Shown here piece after piece: positions 16,812-26,272 of a stretch of 64,000 bases of DNA (the stretch's first letter is position 1; every line of letters starts with the position of its first letter). A program made the position numbers and the translations under genes. This DNA comes from JOPF133 sp052144935. GTDB lineage: Bacteria; Acidobacteriota; Terriglobia; Bryobacterales; Bryobacteraceae. The notes beneath the pieces were generated by a model that was not told the origin of the DNA, did no database searches, and saw nothing but the letters and a program-made list of their open reading frames with translations. Where the stretch lies: NCBI GenBank assembly GCA_052144935.1, contig JBKQPR010000315.1, positions 1-64,000 on the forward strand. Direction: 5' to 3'.

Positions 16812-18617
16812 ATGAAAGCCGTCCTGCGATTGCTCGCGCCGGCGCTCCTGGTCTACGGGGCCTTCGCGCAAGATTCCGCCTTCGAGAAGCGCGACGCCAT
16901 GATCCCCACCCGCGACGGCGTCAAGCTGCACACCGTCCTCTTTACTCCCCGCGATGCCTCCGGCCCTCTGCCGATCCTGCTGGAGCGCACTCCCTACGGC
17001 GCTCTCGACGCCGAGAAGGCGCTGCTCGCCCGCTATCCGCACCTGGTCGCCGATGGCTACATTTTCGCCTTTCAGGACATCCGCGGCCGTTTCAAATCCG
17101 AGGGACAATTCGTGATGCAACGGCCTCCGCGCGATCCCTCCGACCCCAAGAGCATCGACGAAGGCACCGACGCCTACGACACCATCGAATGGATGATCCA
17201 CAACGTAAGCGGCAACAATGGGCGGGTGGGAATCCTGGGGATCTCTTACGGCGGCTGGCTGACTACCATGGCGCTGCTCGAGCCGCACCCCGCCCTCAAG
17301 GCCGCGTCCGAGCAGGCCTCGCCCGCCGACATGTTCCTGGGCGACGACTTCCATCACAATGGCGCCTTCCGCCTCAGCTACGGGTTCGAATACGCCGCCA
17401 TGATGGAAACCGCCAAGGAGGCCAACACCCATTTCGAGTTCGATCGCGCCGATACCTACCAGTGGTATCTCGACCTCGGCGCGCTTTCCAACGTCAACGA
17501 GAAATACCTGCACGGAACGCTGCCCACGTGGAACGATTTCGTGAACCATCCCAACTACGACGAGTTCTGGCAGAAGCAGGCCTTCCCGCGCTACATCCAT
17601 TCGCCCAAGGTTCCCAACCTGAACGTCGGTGGCTGGTGGGACCAGGAGGATTTTTACGGCCCGCTGAAAATCTACGAGCTCTTCGAAAAGGACGATCCGC
17701 ATCACCTGAACTATCTGGTGGCGGGCCCGTGGAACCATGGCGGCTGGGCGCGCATGGATGGCAGCAAGCTGGGCGAGATCCCTCTCGACAGCAATACCGG
17801 CAAGTTCTTCAAGACCGGGATCGAAGCGCCCTGGTTCGCCTACTGGCTGAAGGACCAAGGCGCGCGCGACTTCCCGGAAGCGATGGTCTTCGAGACCGGC
17901 GCGAATCGATGGGAGAAGTACGATTCGTGGCCGCCGCGCTCGGCCCAGCCATCGAACCTCTACTTCCACTCGAACGGCCGCCTCTCCTTCGATGCGCCCG
18001 CGGACGACGGCTCGGATAGCTATCTCTCCGACCCGGCCCACCCCGTGCCTTACCGCCATCGCCCCATCAGCCCGACCTACCCCGGCGGCGGCTGGCCCGC
18101 GTGGCTGGTAGAAGATCAACGCTTCGTCGAGAGCCGGCCCGACGTTCTGACGTGGCAGACCGAGCCGCTGAAGGAAGACGTCCACATTGCCGGCGATATT
18201 GTGGCCGAGCTATTCGCTTCAACCACCGGATCGGACAGCGATTGGGTGGTGAAGCTGATCGACGTCTACCCGGAATCAAACCCGGTGAATTCATCGCTGG
18301 CCGGATACGAGCTGATGGTGGCCGACGAAATCCTGCGCGGCCGTTTCCGCGAGAGCTTCGAGCATCCCCAGCCGGTCGTGCCCAACCAGGCGACCCCTTA
18401 CCGGATCGACCTGCACAGCAACGACCATGCTTTCTTGAAGGGCCATCGGATCATGGTGCAGGTACAGAGCACCTGGTTCCCGCTGTACGACCGTAATCCG
18501 CAAAAGTACGTGGACAATATCTTCCTGGCGAAGGACTCGGACTACCAGAAGGCGGAGCAAAAGGTGTACCGGTCGAAACAGTATCCGTCTCATGTGGTGC
18601 TGCCGGTCGTGCGTTAA
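16812..18617 (+). CDS. secreted CocE/NonD-family alpha/beta hydrolase (alpha-amino acid ester hydrolase / X-Pro dipeptidyl peptidase-like)
   Basis: A 601-aa exported hydrolase with signal peptide MKAVLRLLAPALLVYGAFAQ. The alpha/beta fold has the nucleophile elbow GISYGGW (Ser about residue 149), an Asp in GGWWDQED, a His in GPWNHGGW, and the acidic cluster WNDF. The C-terminal region (about 430-598) is the jelly-roll/galactose-binding domain of the S15/CocE group (EPLKEDVHIAGDIVAELF). Members hydrolyse acylated amino esters, beta-lactam side chains or X-Pro peptides. The length (about 600) and Trp-rich pocket fit the amino acid ester hydrolase branch best. It is near-leaderless under the promoter described just upstream. 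Confidence 0.88.
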   Translation: MKAVLRLLAPALLVYGAFAQDSAFEKRDAMIPTRDGVKLHTVLFTPRDASGPLPILLERTPYGALDAEKALLARYPHLVADGYIFAFQDIRGRFKSEGQFVMQRPPRDPSDPKSIDEGTDAYDTIEWMIHNVSGNNGRVGILGISYGGWLTTMALLEPHPALKAASEQASPADMFLGDDFHHNGAFRLSYGFEYAAMMETAKEANTHFEFDRADTYQWYLDLGALSNVNEKYLHGTLPTWNDFVNHPNYDEFWQKQAFPRYIHSPKVPNLNVGGWWDQEDFYGPLKIYELFEKDDPHHLNYLVAGPWNHGGWARMDGSKLGEIPLDSNTGKFFKTGIEAPWFAYWLKDQGARDFPEAMVFETGANRWEKYDSWPPRSAQPSNLYFHSNGRLSFDAPADDGSDSYLSDPAHPVPYRHRPISPTYPGGGWPAWLVEDQRFVESRPDVLTWQTEPLKEDVHIAGDIVAELFASTTGSDSDWVVKLIDVYPESNPVNSSLAGYELMVADEILRGRFRESFEHPQPVVPNQATPYRIDLHSNDHAFLKGHRIMVQVQSTWFPLYDRNPQKYVDNIFLAKDSDYQKAEQKVYRSKQYPSHVVLPVVR

Positions 18618-18873
18618 GGAACCGCGCAAACATTAACGTCACATTCTGTTGGCTAACGTGGGGCAGCCCTTCGGCGGCGGCTGCGCACTTATTCTTCCGT
18701 CAGCCCCAAGTGTGTTGTGCCGTTGGTAGGACAGCCGATTCGGCTGTCCGCGCCGGGCGAAGCCCGCGCCCTCTGCGCGGAGCTTGACCAAGAGGCAGGC
18801 GGGGTGCCCACTGGGCCCGCCCGCCCCACCTGCGTGCAGGCGGACGATACTATATTCAGAGAGGGTTTTCCAT
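18618..18873. repeat. intergenic with two REP-like palindromes
   Basis: 18729-18749 is a hairpin with 9-bp perfect arms (GGACAGCCG-ATT-CGGCTGTCC). 18794-18830 is a larger imperfect palindrome (GGCAGGCGGGGTGCCC...GGGCCCGCCCGCC). Both types recur elsewhere in the window (39493, 39547, 63749). A possible -10 (ATACTATAT) lies at about 18846-18854, with AGAGAGGG as ribosome site ahead of ATG 18874. Confidence 0.75.
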
Positions 18874-20127
<1,254 letters not shown>

Positions 20128-20317
20128 CAGACCCCCCGAGGGCGGACAAGGCGTCCTGGCCTAGAGAGCCCCGCGGCTAGACGGCGACAAGGCCCTCCAG
20201 AAGGCGCAACCGCTAGAGTCGTTCCCGACACGCGGCAGACGGGAGATGGAATCACTCCCGTGACGCTCCGCTCGGCAACACGGATAATTGTGAAGAAGGC
20301 AATTGGTATCGCTTGAA

Positions 20318-20482
20318 TCAGACGCTCAACTTCTTGCTTGGCACAAACGACACAACCTTGCGCTCAGAGCGGCGTTGTCGCCTTTTTGCGGCCGCAAGGA
20401 GTACCTTGACGTCGAAACCGTACTTGGCGGCTTGGTCCTCGCGAATGCGCCAGATCTCATCGACGATGGGGTCCCTCGGCAT
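20318..20482 (-). CDS. 54-aa partner of PIN protein (putative antitoxin-like small protein)
   Basis: ATG 20482 lies 2 nt after the stop of the PIN gene, and the frame ends at TGA 20318-20320. The protein is basic and helical (PRDPIVDEIWRIREDQAAKY at the N-terminus, then a KRRQRRSERK stretch). A DPIVDEI(W/R)xIRE start on a gene directly after a PIN domain gene is a pattern I recognise from small PIN-associated proteins, but the antitoxin role is inference. It appears intact although the PIN gene is frameshifted. Confidence 0.65.
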   Translation of the reverse strand: MPRDPIVDEIWRIREDQAAKYGFDVKVLLAAAKRRQRRSERKVVSFVPSKKLSV

Positions 20483-20484
20483 GA

Positions 20485-20960
20485 GCTATTCTCCCATTAG
20501 TTCTTCCGGTGTGCAGATGACCGGACACTCACACGCATGCTCCTGGCAAATGAAGGCAAGCGGTTTGGCAATCGCTGCATTCGCAATGTGCGCACAATTC
20601 CAGGTTACCAGGAAATCCATTCCGTACACGGCCGCGATTGCGATGTGCACAGCGTCGGTAGCTGCCTTGCGAGGGATTTTACCGGAGGCCAGAATGCTGA
20701 ACGCTAATTCTGCAAGCCTCGGGCGTGATGTCCAGCAGTGGCAGATCCTGCAGCACCTTTAGCCGTTCACGTGCTGCAACAGGGTCTCCCGCACTTGCTT
20801 CGTCAAGGACAAGTTGCGAAATGTAAAGTTGGAAAGTGCCCCTTCGCTTTTCCCACCATTCCCTTGTGATCGCCTGGTGGCCCGCAACGATCGGATCCCG
20901 GCTGGGCCGCGAGGTCAGGTAGCTCGGAATGGTGGTCTCTAAATACAGACGGGCCTTCAT
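20485..20960 (-). pseudogene. PIN-domain toxin (VapC-like), one frameshift
   Basis: From ATG 20960 the reading MKARLYLETTIPSYLTSRPS gives the first acidic position of a PIN fold (here Glu), then ISQLVLDEASAGDP and LPLLDITPEA. Near 20720 the frame shifts. The other frame continues LAFSILASGKIPRKAATDAVHIAIAAVYGMD(F)LVTWNCAHIANA and ends ICTPEELMGE at TAG 20485-20487. The joined product is about 158 aa, the normal size, with the remaining PIN acidic residues in TDAVHIA. As sequenced only a 93-aa N-terminal piece is made. It is followed at once by the 54-aa partner. Confidence 0.75.
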
Positions 20961-21238
20961 CCCTCGATCTTAACCAACCTGAGATCAAGATCGGCCGCGC
21001 TTCGGCTTCTCGCCGAGACCGCCCCGTGAGGTCCGTGAGGTCCGTGCCGGAGCGGTCCCTGCGCCATGCGGGAGGCAGGAACGCTCAAGTTGAGCGTTCA
21101 TCGAAAATTAACACGCTTAATATCAGTAGGTTACAGTTGTCGCAACGCTCATATGAGCCGTTTGCCCCCAAGCAGGCGCCACGCGCTTCGCCCCGGCGCG
21201 CCGGCCCCGCCCGCCATCGCGCCCACCCCCGCTCACGT
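20961..21238. other. intergenic between PIN locus and ilvE
   Basis: No gene is supported. It contains a short direct repeat (GTGAGGTCC twice, near 21026-21043) and GC-rich sequence leading to the ilvE promoter. Confidence 0.4.
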
Positions 21239-21244
21239 TATAAT
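21239..21244 (+). promoter_or_regulatory. consensus -10 element giving leaderless ilvE mRNA
   Basis: A perfect TATAAT ends 6 nt before the ilvE ATG at 21251, so the expected transcription start coincides with the first base of the start codon. No ribosome-binding site is possible in that space. No good -35 is seen at 17 bp. Confidence 0.6.
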
Positions 21245-21250
21245 TACCCC

Positions 21251-22198
21251 ATGTTGACGCCCACTGAAAAAATCTGGCATAACGGCCGCTTCATCAAATG
21301 GGAGGACGCCACCATCCATGTCCTTTCGCACGTGGTGAGCTATGGCAGCTCCGTATTCGAGGGGATCCGCTGTTACTCCACCCACCTCGGGCCCGCCATC
21401 TTCCGGCTGCGGGAACACGTCCGCCGCATGGTCGATTCGGCCAAGATCTACCGCATGGAAAACCTCGGCTTCTCCGCCGATGCGCTGGCCGATGCCATGC
21501 TGGAGCTGGTGCGCGTCAACCGCATGGACTCCGCCTACATCCGCCCCATCGCCTTCCGCTCCTACGGCGACATCGGGGTCAACGGGATGAAGAATCCCAT
21601 CGATGTCTACATCGCCTGCTGGTACTGGGGCAAGTACCTGGGCGAGGAGGCCCTCGCCGAAGGCGTGGATGTGTGCGTCTCAAGCTGGAATCGCCTGGCG
21701 CCCAACACCCTGCCCTCGCTGGCCAAAGCGGGGGCCAACTACATGAACTCGCAGCTCATCAAGATGGAAGCCATCACCAACGGCTACGCCGAGGGCATCG
21801 CGCTCGATACCGCCGGCTACGTGAGCGAGGGATCGGGCGAAAACATCTTCGTGGTGCGCGATGGCAAGATCCACACGCCGCCCTTGGGCGCGTCGGTACT
21901 GCCCGGCATCACGCGCGACGCCATTCTCACCCTGGCGCGCACTCTGGATATTCCGGTGGTCGAGGGTCTCATCCCGCGCGAGATGCTGTATATCGCCGAC
22001 GAGGTCTTCTTCTCCGGCACCGCGGTTGAAATCACGCCGATCCGGTCGATCGACCGCATCACCATCGGCAAGGGAAAGCGCGGGCCGGTGGCCGAGCGCC
22101 TGCAAAAGGAGTTTTTCGGAGTGATCGACGGTTCGCGGCCGGATACCTTCGGGTGGCTTTCACCGGTGCATCTCGCCCAGCCCGCCGGCGTGAAATAA
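21251..22198 (+). CDS. ilvE: branched-chain amino acid aminotransferase
   Basis: A 315-aa fold-IV PLP aminotransferase that interconverts Val/Leu/Ile and their 2-oxo acids. It starts with the class hallmark KIWHNGRFIKWEDATIHVLSH, followed by VFEGIRCY. The Schiff-base Lys is in SLAKAGANYMNSQL, followed by the PLP phosphate-binding YVSEGSGENIF and LPGITRDAIL. GTAVEITPI and GPVAERLQKEFF close the domain. The length matches the family. The transcript appears leaderless. It stands as a single gene. Confidence 0.96.
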   Translation: MLTPTEKIWHNGRFIKWEDATIHVLSHVVSYGSSVFEGIRCYSTHLGPAIFRLREHVRRMVDSAKIYRMENLGFSADALADAMLELVRVNRMDSAYIRPIAFRSYGDIGVNGMKNPIDVYIACWYWGKYLGEEALAEGVDVCVSSWNRLAPNTLPSLAKAGANYMNSQLIKMEAITNGYAEGIALDTAGYVSEGSGENIFVVRDGKIHTPPLGASVLPGITRDAILTLARTLDIPVVEGLIPREMLYIADEVFFSGTAVEITPIRSIDRITIGKGKRGPVAERLQKEFFGVIDGSRPDTFGWLSPVHLAQPAGVK

Positions 22199-22412
22199 GC
22201 GGTTCCAAAAAAGCTGCGCGACGCCAATGGCCACCTCCCCCGAGATTCGCCATGCGCGCCGCGCAGACGCGTAATGGACTCCTCTTTTGTAGCGCGGCGG
22301 GCTATCGAAAGCCAGACGATTCTCTTTGCATCGGCGGCTTTTCAACAACTTTATTGCCGCGCCGAAACTTGCACTTACGTGCGGCCGCATGTGACAAACT
22401 TGTGAATAAATC
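22199..22412. other. intergenic ilvE-nagA
   Basis: Nothing coding is seen. An AT-richer stretch (CTTGTGAATAAATC) directly precedes the nagA ATG and may be its promoter region. Confidence 0.4.
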
Positions 22413-23861
22413 ATGACCCTACGGAACTGTTGCGGCATCGACGCGCTCACCGGCCGCGCGGTGGACATTTCTTTCGACAGCCGCATCGTCAAAATCGCAC
22501 CGGCGCTCGAATCGGGCGGCGTTTACGTCGCGCCAGGCTGGATCGATCTGCAGGTAAACGGATTCGCCGGCGTCGATTACAACCATCCCAAGACGCCGCT
22601 CGAAGAGATCGCGCGTTCCATCCGCGCGCTGCATGCGACCGGCGTGGTGCGCTTTTATCCCACCGTGATCACCGCGTCTCCCGGCGATATGGAGGGATCG
22701 CTGCGCAACCTCGCGCGCGGCGCGGATGAGTTGCCCGAAGGCGAGGCCATCGCCGGCTTTCACGTGGAGGGACCGCACATCAGCTCAGAAGACGGCCCGC
22801 GCGGCGCCCATCCCCGCCGCTGGGTGCGTCCGCCCGATTTCGACGAGTTCCGCCGCTGGCAGGACGCGACCGGCCACCGCATCCGCATCGTCACCCTGGC
22901 GCCCGAATGGCCCTCCGCGCCGCGCTACATCGAGCGGATCGTTAAAGAGGGCGTGGTGGCCGCCATCGGCCATACCGAGGCCACCACGGCGCAGATCGCC
23001 GCTGCAGTTTCCGCCGGCGCCACGCTTTCCACGCACCTCGGTAACGGCGCGCACGCCGTGCTGCGACGCCATCCCAATTACATCTGGGATCAACTCGCCG
23101 AAGACCGCCTGATGGCCGATTTCATTGTGGACGGCATTCATTTGGACGCCAGTTTTCTGAAGGTGGCCCTGCGCGCCAAGGGCGTGGAGCGCTCCGTGCT
23201 GGTGACCGACGCCGCGCCCCCGGCGGGCGCCGCGCCGGGCCGCTACCGCCTGGGAGAGCAGGAGGTGGATCTCACCGGCGACGGACGCGTAGTGCTGGCG
23301 GGGCACCCCCCCGGCCGTCTAGCCGGTAGCGCCCTGCGCATGGACCGCGGCGTCGCCAACCTGATTCGTCTGGCAGGCCTTTCCCTGGCCGACGCCGTAC
23401 GCATGGCCACCGTGAACGCCGCCCGCGCGGGAAGGGTACCCGGAACCTTCGCCGCCGATGTGGCGCAGGCACTTTTGCCTGCCGCGTCGAGACTCGTCTC
23501 GACGCCTCTGCGCGACTGTGGCGCAGCGTCAAAGCTAAGCGCCGGCATGAGTGCCGACGCGGCAGGCATGCGTGGCTGCGCCATAAACCCACCTGGCGCC
23601 CGCGCCGACCTTGGGCCTGGCACATCCTCCGACCTTGCACCTGCTGCATCCCCCGGCCTGAGACCGGACCCGTCCTCCCACCCGAAAGCCGGTGTACCCA
23701 CTGCGCTCGGACCGGGTGGACCCGCCGTCCTGGAACCCGGCACGGCCCCCGGCTTGGCGCCCGGCGCCCGCGCCGACCTGGTGCAGTTTCGCTTCGACCC
23801 CGCCGAAGCGCACCTGGAAATAAATTCCACATGGCTGTCGGGCCGGCAAGTTTTCCCGTAA
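22413..23861 (+). CDS. nagA: N-acetylglucosamine-6-phosphate deacetylase with in-frame repeat insertion
   Basis: A 482-aa amidohydrolase that deacetylates GlcNAc-6-P in amino-sugar catabolism. Motifs in order: APGWIDLQVNGFAGVDY, HVEGPHIS (metal Glu), IGHTEAT and STHLGNGAHA (metal His residues), and VTDAAPPAG (catalytic Asp). Normal homologues end soon after RVPGTFAGLxPGxRADLVxF. Here about 106 residues of low-complexity sequence are inserted between PGTFA and APGARADLVQF. The insert DNA (about 23452-23770) has palindromes and PGT/DL-type short repeats. It sits in a surface loop region before the last strand, so the enzyme may still work. No nagB or nagE is nearby. Confidence 0.88.
   Translation: MTLRNCCGIDALTGRAVDISFDSRIVKIAPALESGGVYVAPGWIDLQVNGFAGVDYNHPKTPLEEIARSIRALHATGVVRFYPTVITASPGDMEGSLRNLARGADELPEGEAIAGFHVEGPHISSEDGPRGAHPRRWVRPPDFDEFRRWQDATGHRIRIVTLAPEWPSAPRYIERIVKEGVVAAIGHTEATTAQIAAAVSAGATLSTHLGNGAHAVLRRHPNYIWDQLAEDRLMADFIVDGIHLDASFLKVALRAKGVERSVLVTDAAPPAGAAPGRYRLGEQEVDLTGDGRVVLAGHPPGRLAGSALRMDRGVANLIRLAGLSLADAVRMATVNAARAGRVPGTFAADVAQALLPAASRLVSTPLRDCGAASKLSAGMSADAAGMRGCAINPPGARADLGPGTSSDLAPAASPGLRPDPSSHPKAGVPTALGPGGPAVLEPGTAPGLAPGARADLVQFRFDPAEAHLEINSTWLSGRQVFP
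23452..23770. repeat. repeat-derived insertion inside nagA
   Basis: The first half carries hairpins: CAGGCA...TGCCTG near 23465-23481 and TCGAGAC-TC-GTCTCGA at 23487-23502. GTGGCGCAG/CTGCGCGACTGTGGCGCAG words flank them. The second half is a run of degenerate direct repeats encoding PGx(S/T)xDLxP-like peptides, which seem to be copies of the native APGARADL codons. The total is a multiple of three and contains no stop, so the host reading frame survives. Confidence 0.75.
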
Positions 23862-23865
23862 GTTC

Positions 23866-24642
23866 TTACCGGAACAGGGCTTCCGCCCCACGCTGGATCG
23901 CCGCCGCTCCCGCCATCCCGGTCAAGGCGGAGATAAAGGCCGGACCCGCCCCACGGCTCTTCCATTCCTCGTGTACCGCGTGCCAGCCCAGGTAGAATAA
24001 CCAGCCCGCCGCGAAACCCAGGGGATAGGTGATCCACCGAGTGCCAAGCTGCGGCGCCAACGTCAACCCGGCCGCCCCACCCACCAGCGTGGCTCCTTCC
24101 GCCAACAGGCACCAGCCCAGCGCCACGGCGCGGGAACCCACGGACGCCCGCAGAATGCCACCCAGCGCGATGCCCTCGGGGACCTTGTGCAGCGCCACCG
24201 CCAGGGGCACCGCGATCCGCAGCCCCAGCGGAAGCGAGAGCTGGGCGGTGGCCACGCTCCATCCGTCCAGGAAACTGTGCAGCGCCGCAGCGGCAATCAG
24301 CGGCGCCGCGAAGCCGTGCAACTCCGCCTCGCAGCCGCTGTGGTCGTGATCGTGGGCGCAGGTGGGACACACCGGGTATACATAGCGGCCGATCAGCAGA
24401 AGCAGTCCGTACCCGGCCCCTGCCAGCGCCAGCACCCGCGCCCAGCCCAGCTCAGTGGCCAATTCCGGGGCCAAGCCGAACAACGCCACCCCCAGCAGCA
24501 CTCCGGCGCTGAATGGGACCACTACGCGCGCCCGCCGGCCGATTCCGGTGAGCCAAACCCCTAGCACCGCTCCGGCCCAGCCCGCCAGGGTGGCCAGCAC
24601 CGGCACCGTCAGGCCGGCTAATGAAAGCCTGTCGGGAGACAA
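23866..24642 (-). CDS. ZIP family divalent metal transporter (GufA-like)
   Basis: A 258-aa inner-membrane protein with about eight TM helices. The metal path is marked by AALHSFLDGWSVA in TM4 and VALHKVPEGIALGG in TM5, the paired H...D/E motifs of the ZIP family. A cytoplasmic loop carries the His/Cys-rich cluster CPTCAHDHDHSGC, a metal-binding loop typical of zinc/iron ZIPs. The start is taken as TTG 24642, with AGGA close upstream; an alternative GTG lies 12 codons later. It is convergent with nagA, with a 4-bp gap. It probably imports Zn2+ or Fe2+. Confidence 0.88.
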   Translation of the reverse strand: MSPDRLSLAGLTVPVLATLAGWAGAVLGVWLTGIGRRARVVVPFSAGVLLGVALFGLAPELATELGWARVLALAGAGYGLLLLIGRYVYPVCPTCAHDHDHSGCEAELHGFAAPLIAAAALHSFLDGWSVATAQLSLPLGLRIAVPLAVALHKVPEGIALGGILRASVGSRAVALGWCLLAEGATLVGGAAGLTLAPQLGTRWITYPLGFAAGWLFYLGWHAVHEEWKSRGAGPAFISALTGMAGAAAIQRGAEALFR

Positions 24643-24732
24643 GTTCCTACTCTAGCAGGCGCCGCGCTCCGGACACACTGAAGACACACTTTGGCTTCAT
24701 TCCCCCCAAGCCTTCCTGTGGGGCCACTGTAG

Positions 24733-25149
24733 TCAAACGGTCGTGTCGCTGTGGCATTTGTCCACAGCGTACCGCGCTTCCGCGGAAGCCTCCAGAATCC
24801 GAAGCACACCGTCGAGCGACGCGCCTAAACGGTCCACATCCGTTTCCATTGAGGGAGCCTCCCGTCGGACCACCCGCGCCACCTTGCCGACCTCTTCCAA
24901 ATAGAGGTTTAAAGCGACCCGAACGTGTGGTTCCAGGCCCGGTTCCAGCAGTTCCAGCCAGTCCGAGCAGGCTTCCGCCAGCCTCACGTGGCTCACGGCC
25001 TCCAATTGGCGGCCGTGGGGCTGACTTGCGGCCAAGCTATCCCTGACAAACCCGTACACCGCCACCGTGTGACGATGATGCTCGACCAAGGACTGGGCCA
25101 GTTTGGCATGGGTTCCGGGGGCTTCTTCGAGTTTGATCGTCAGATGCAC
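24733..25149 (-). CDS. hypothetical protein, 138 aa
   Basis: Unrecognised. It is a fully helical, cytoplasmic-looking protein with no signal or TM segment; His-rich VEHHRHTVAVYGFVRD and acidic segments (LELLEPGLEPHV) are visible. The start is ATG 25149, with no clear ribosome site. It lies upstream of the ZIP transporter on the same strand (91 bp gap), so it could be co-transcribed. Antisense frames in the same DNA are less protein-like. Confidence 0.45.
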   Translation of the reverse strand: MHLTIKLEEAPGTHAKLAQSLVEHHRHTVAVYGFVRDSLAASQPHGRQLEAVSHVRLAEACSDWLELLEPGLEPHVRVALNLYLEEVGKVARVVRREAPSMETDVDRLGASLDGVLRILEASAEARYAVDKCHSDTTV

Positions 25150-25246
25150 CGATGTGTACCGTGCACCTCAAATTCCATTTCCCCACCCGGCTAGTACCTG
25201 TCTAAGTACCTGTGAGGAAGGACACAGGTGTGCCAACATGGTGGGG

Positions 25247-26272
25247 ATGCGGTTCGCCATCGTGTTTTTGCTCCCGTCGCTGGCCGCGGCGCAAACCTGG
25301 AACCTCCGGACCAGCGGGGTCAGCGCGTCTCTGCGCGGCGCCGGCGCGGTGAGCCGCAACGTGGCTTGGGCCAGCGGAACCGGTGGGACCTGGCTCCGCA
25401 CGGAGGACGGCGGCGCCACCTGGACGGCCGGCAAGGTTTCCGGCGCCGAAACTCTGGATTTCCGCGATCTGCACGCCGTGGACGCCCGCACCGCCTATCT
25501 GATGAGCATCGGCCCCGGCGCGCAGTCGCGTATCTATAAAACCGCCGACGCGGGCCTCGATTGGAAGCTCTTGTTCACCAATCCCGATGCCAAGGGCTTC
25601 TTCGACGCCCTGGCGTTCTGGGACGCTACCCACGGCATCGTGCTGGGCGATGCGGTCGAAGGCCACATGGCGATCTTCACCACCGAAGACGGCGGCGAGC
25701 ACTGGACGCGCCGCGGGGATGGCCTCGGGGCCCCACCAGCCCTCGAGGGAGAAGGCGCCTTCGCCGCCAGCGGCACCTGCCTGATCGCGCGCGGTAGCGG
25801 CGATGCCTGGTTCGGCACCGGAGGCGAGGGTGCGGCGCGCGTCTTCCACTCCACCGATGGAGGCCGCTCTTGGACCGTCGCCGCCACGCCCATTCGCAAC
25901 GACTCCGCCAACGCCGGGATCTTCTCGCTGGCCTTCGCCGATGCCCTCCACGGCATCGCGGTAGGGGGCGATTACAGCCAGCCCGAGGCTTCCCTGCACA
26001 ACATCGCCATCACCTCCGATGGCGGCCGGACCTGGGCGGAACCTTCGGGCACGCCCCCGGCCGGCTTCCGTTCCGCGGTGCTCTATCTGCCGGATGCGCG
26101 CCTGTGGATCTCGACCGGCACATCCGGTTCGGACCTCTCCTCCGATGGCGGCCAAACCTGGCGCACTTTCGACAGCGGCGCATTCAATGCCCTGGCGTTC
26201 GCCACGCGCGATTCCGGATGGGCGGTGGGGCCGAAGGGGCGCATCGCCGCCATTCGTTGGACGGCCCCTTGA
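25247..26272 (+). CDS. secreted BNR/YCF48-like beta-propeller protein
   Basis: A 341-aa exported protein with signal peptide MRFAIVFLLPSLAAAQ. It contains at least five propeller units with the Asp-box signature, for example RTEDGGATWTAG, KTADAGLDWKLL, TTEDGGEHWTRR, STDGGRSWTVA and TSDGGRTWAEP. Such folds occur in sialidase-like proteins and the photosystem II assembly factor YCF48; no sialidase catalytic residues are visible. An ATG at 25238 would add three residues; 25247 is preferred because it begins the signal peptide. Just upstream AGTACCTGT occurs twice (about 25193 and 25206). The function is unknown. Confidence 0.8.
   Translation: MRFAIVFLLPSLAAAQTWNLRTSGVSASLRGAGAVSRNVAWASGTGGTWLRTEDGGATWTAGKVSGAETLDFRDLHAVDARTAYLMSIGPGAQSRIYKTADAGLDWKLLFTNPDAKGFFDALAFWDATHGIVLGDAVEGHMAIFTTEDGGEHWTRRGDGLGAPPALEGEGAFAASGTCLIARGSGDAWFGTGGEGAARVFHSTDGGRSWTVAATPIRNDSANAGIFSLAFADALHGIAVGGDYSQPEASLHNIAITSDGGRTWAEPSGTPPAGFRSAVLYLPDARLWISTGTSGSDLSSDGGQTWRTFDSGAFNALAFATRDSGWAVGPKGRIAAIRWTAP

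Noticed and set aside
20313..20762. A + strand 149-aa frame across the PIN locus.
   Set aside because: It is antisense to the PIN protein and its 54-aa partner, both of which show domain-like sequence.
24621..25194. Overlapping + strand frames opposite the 138-aa hypothetical gene.
   Set aside because: Pro/Arg-rich, no start signals; the minus-strand reading is more protein-like.
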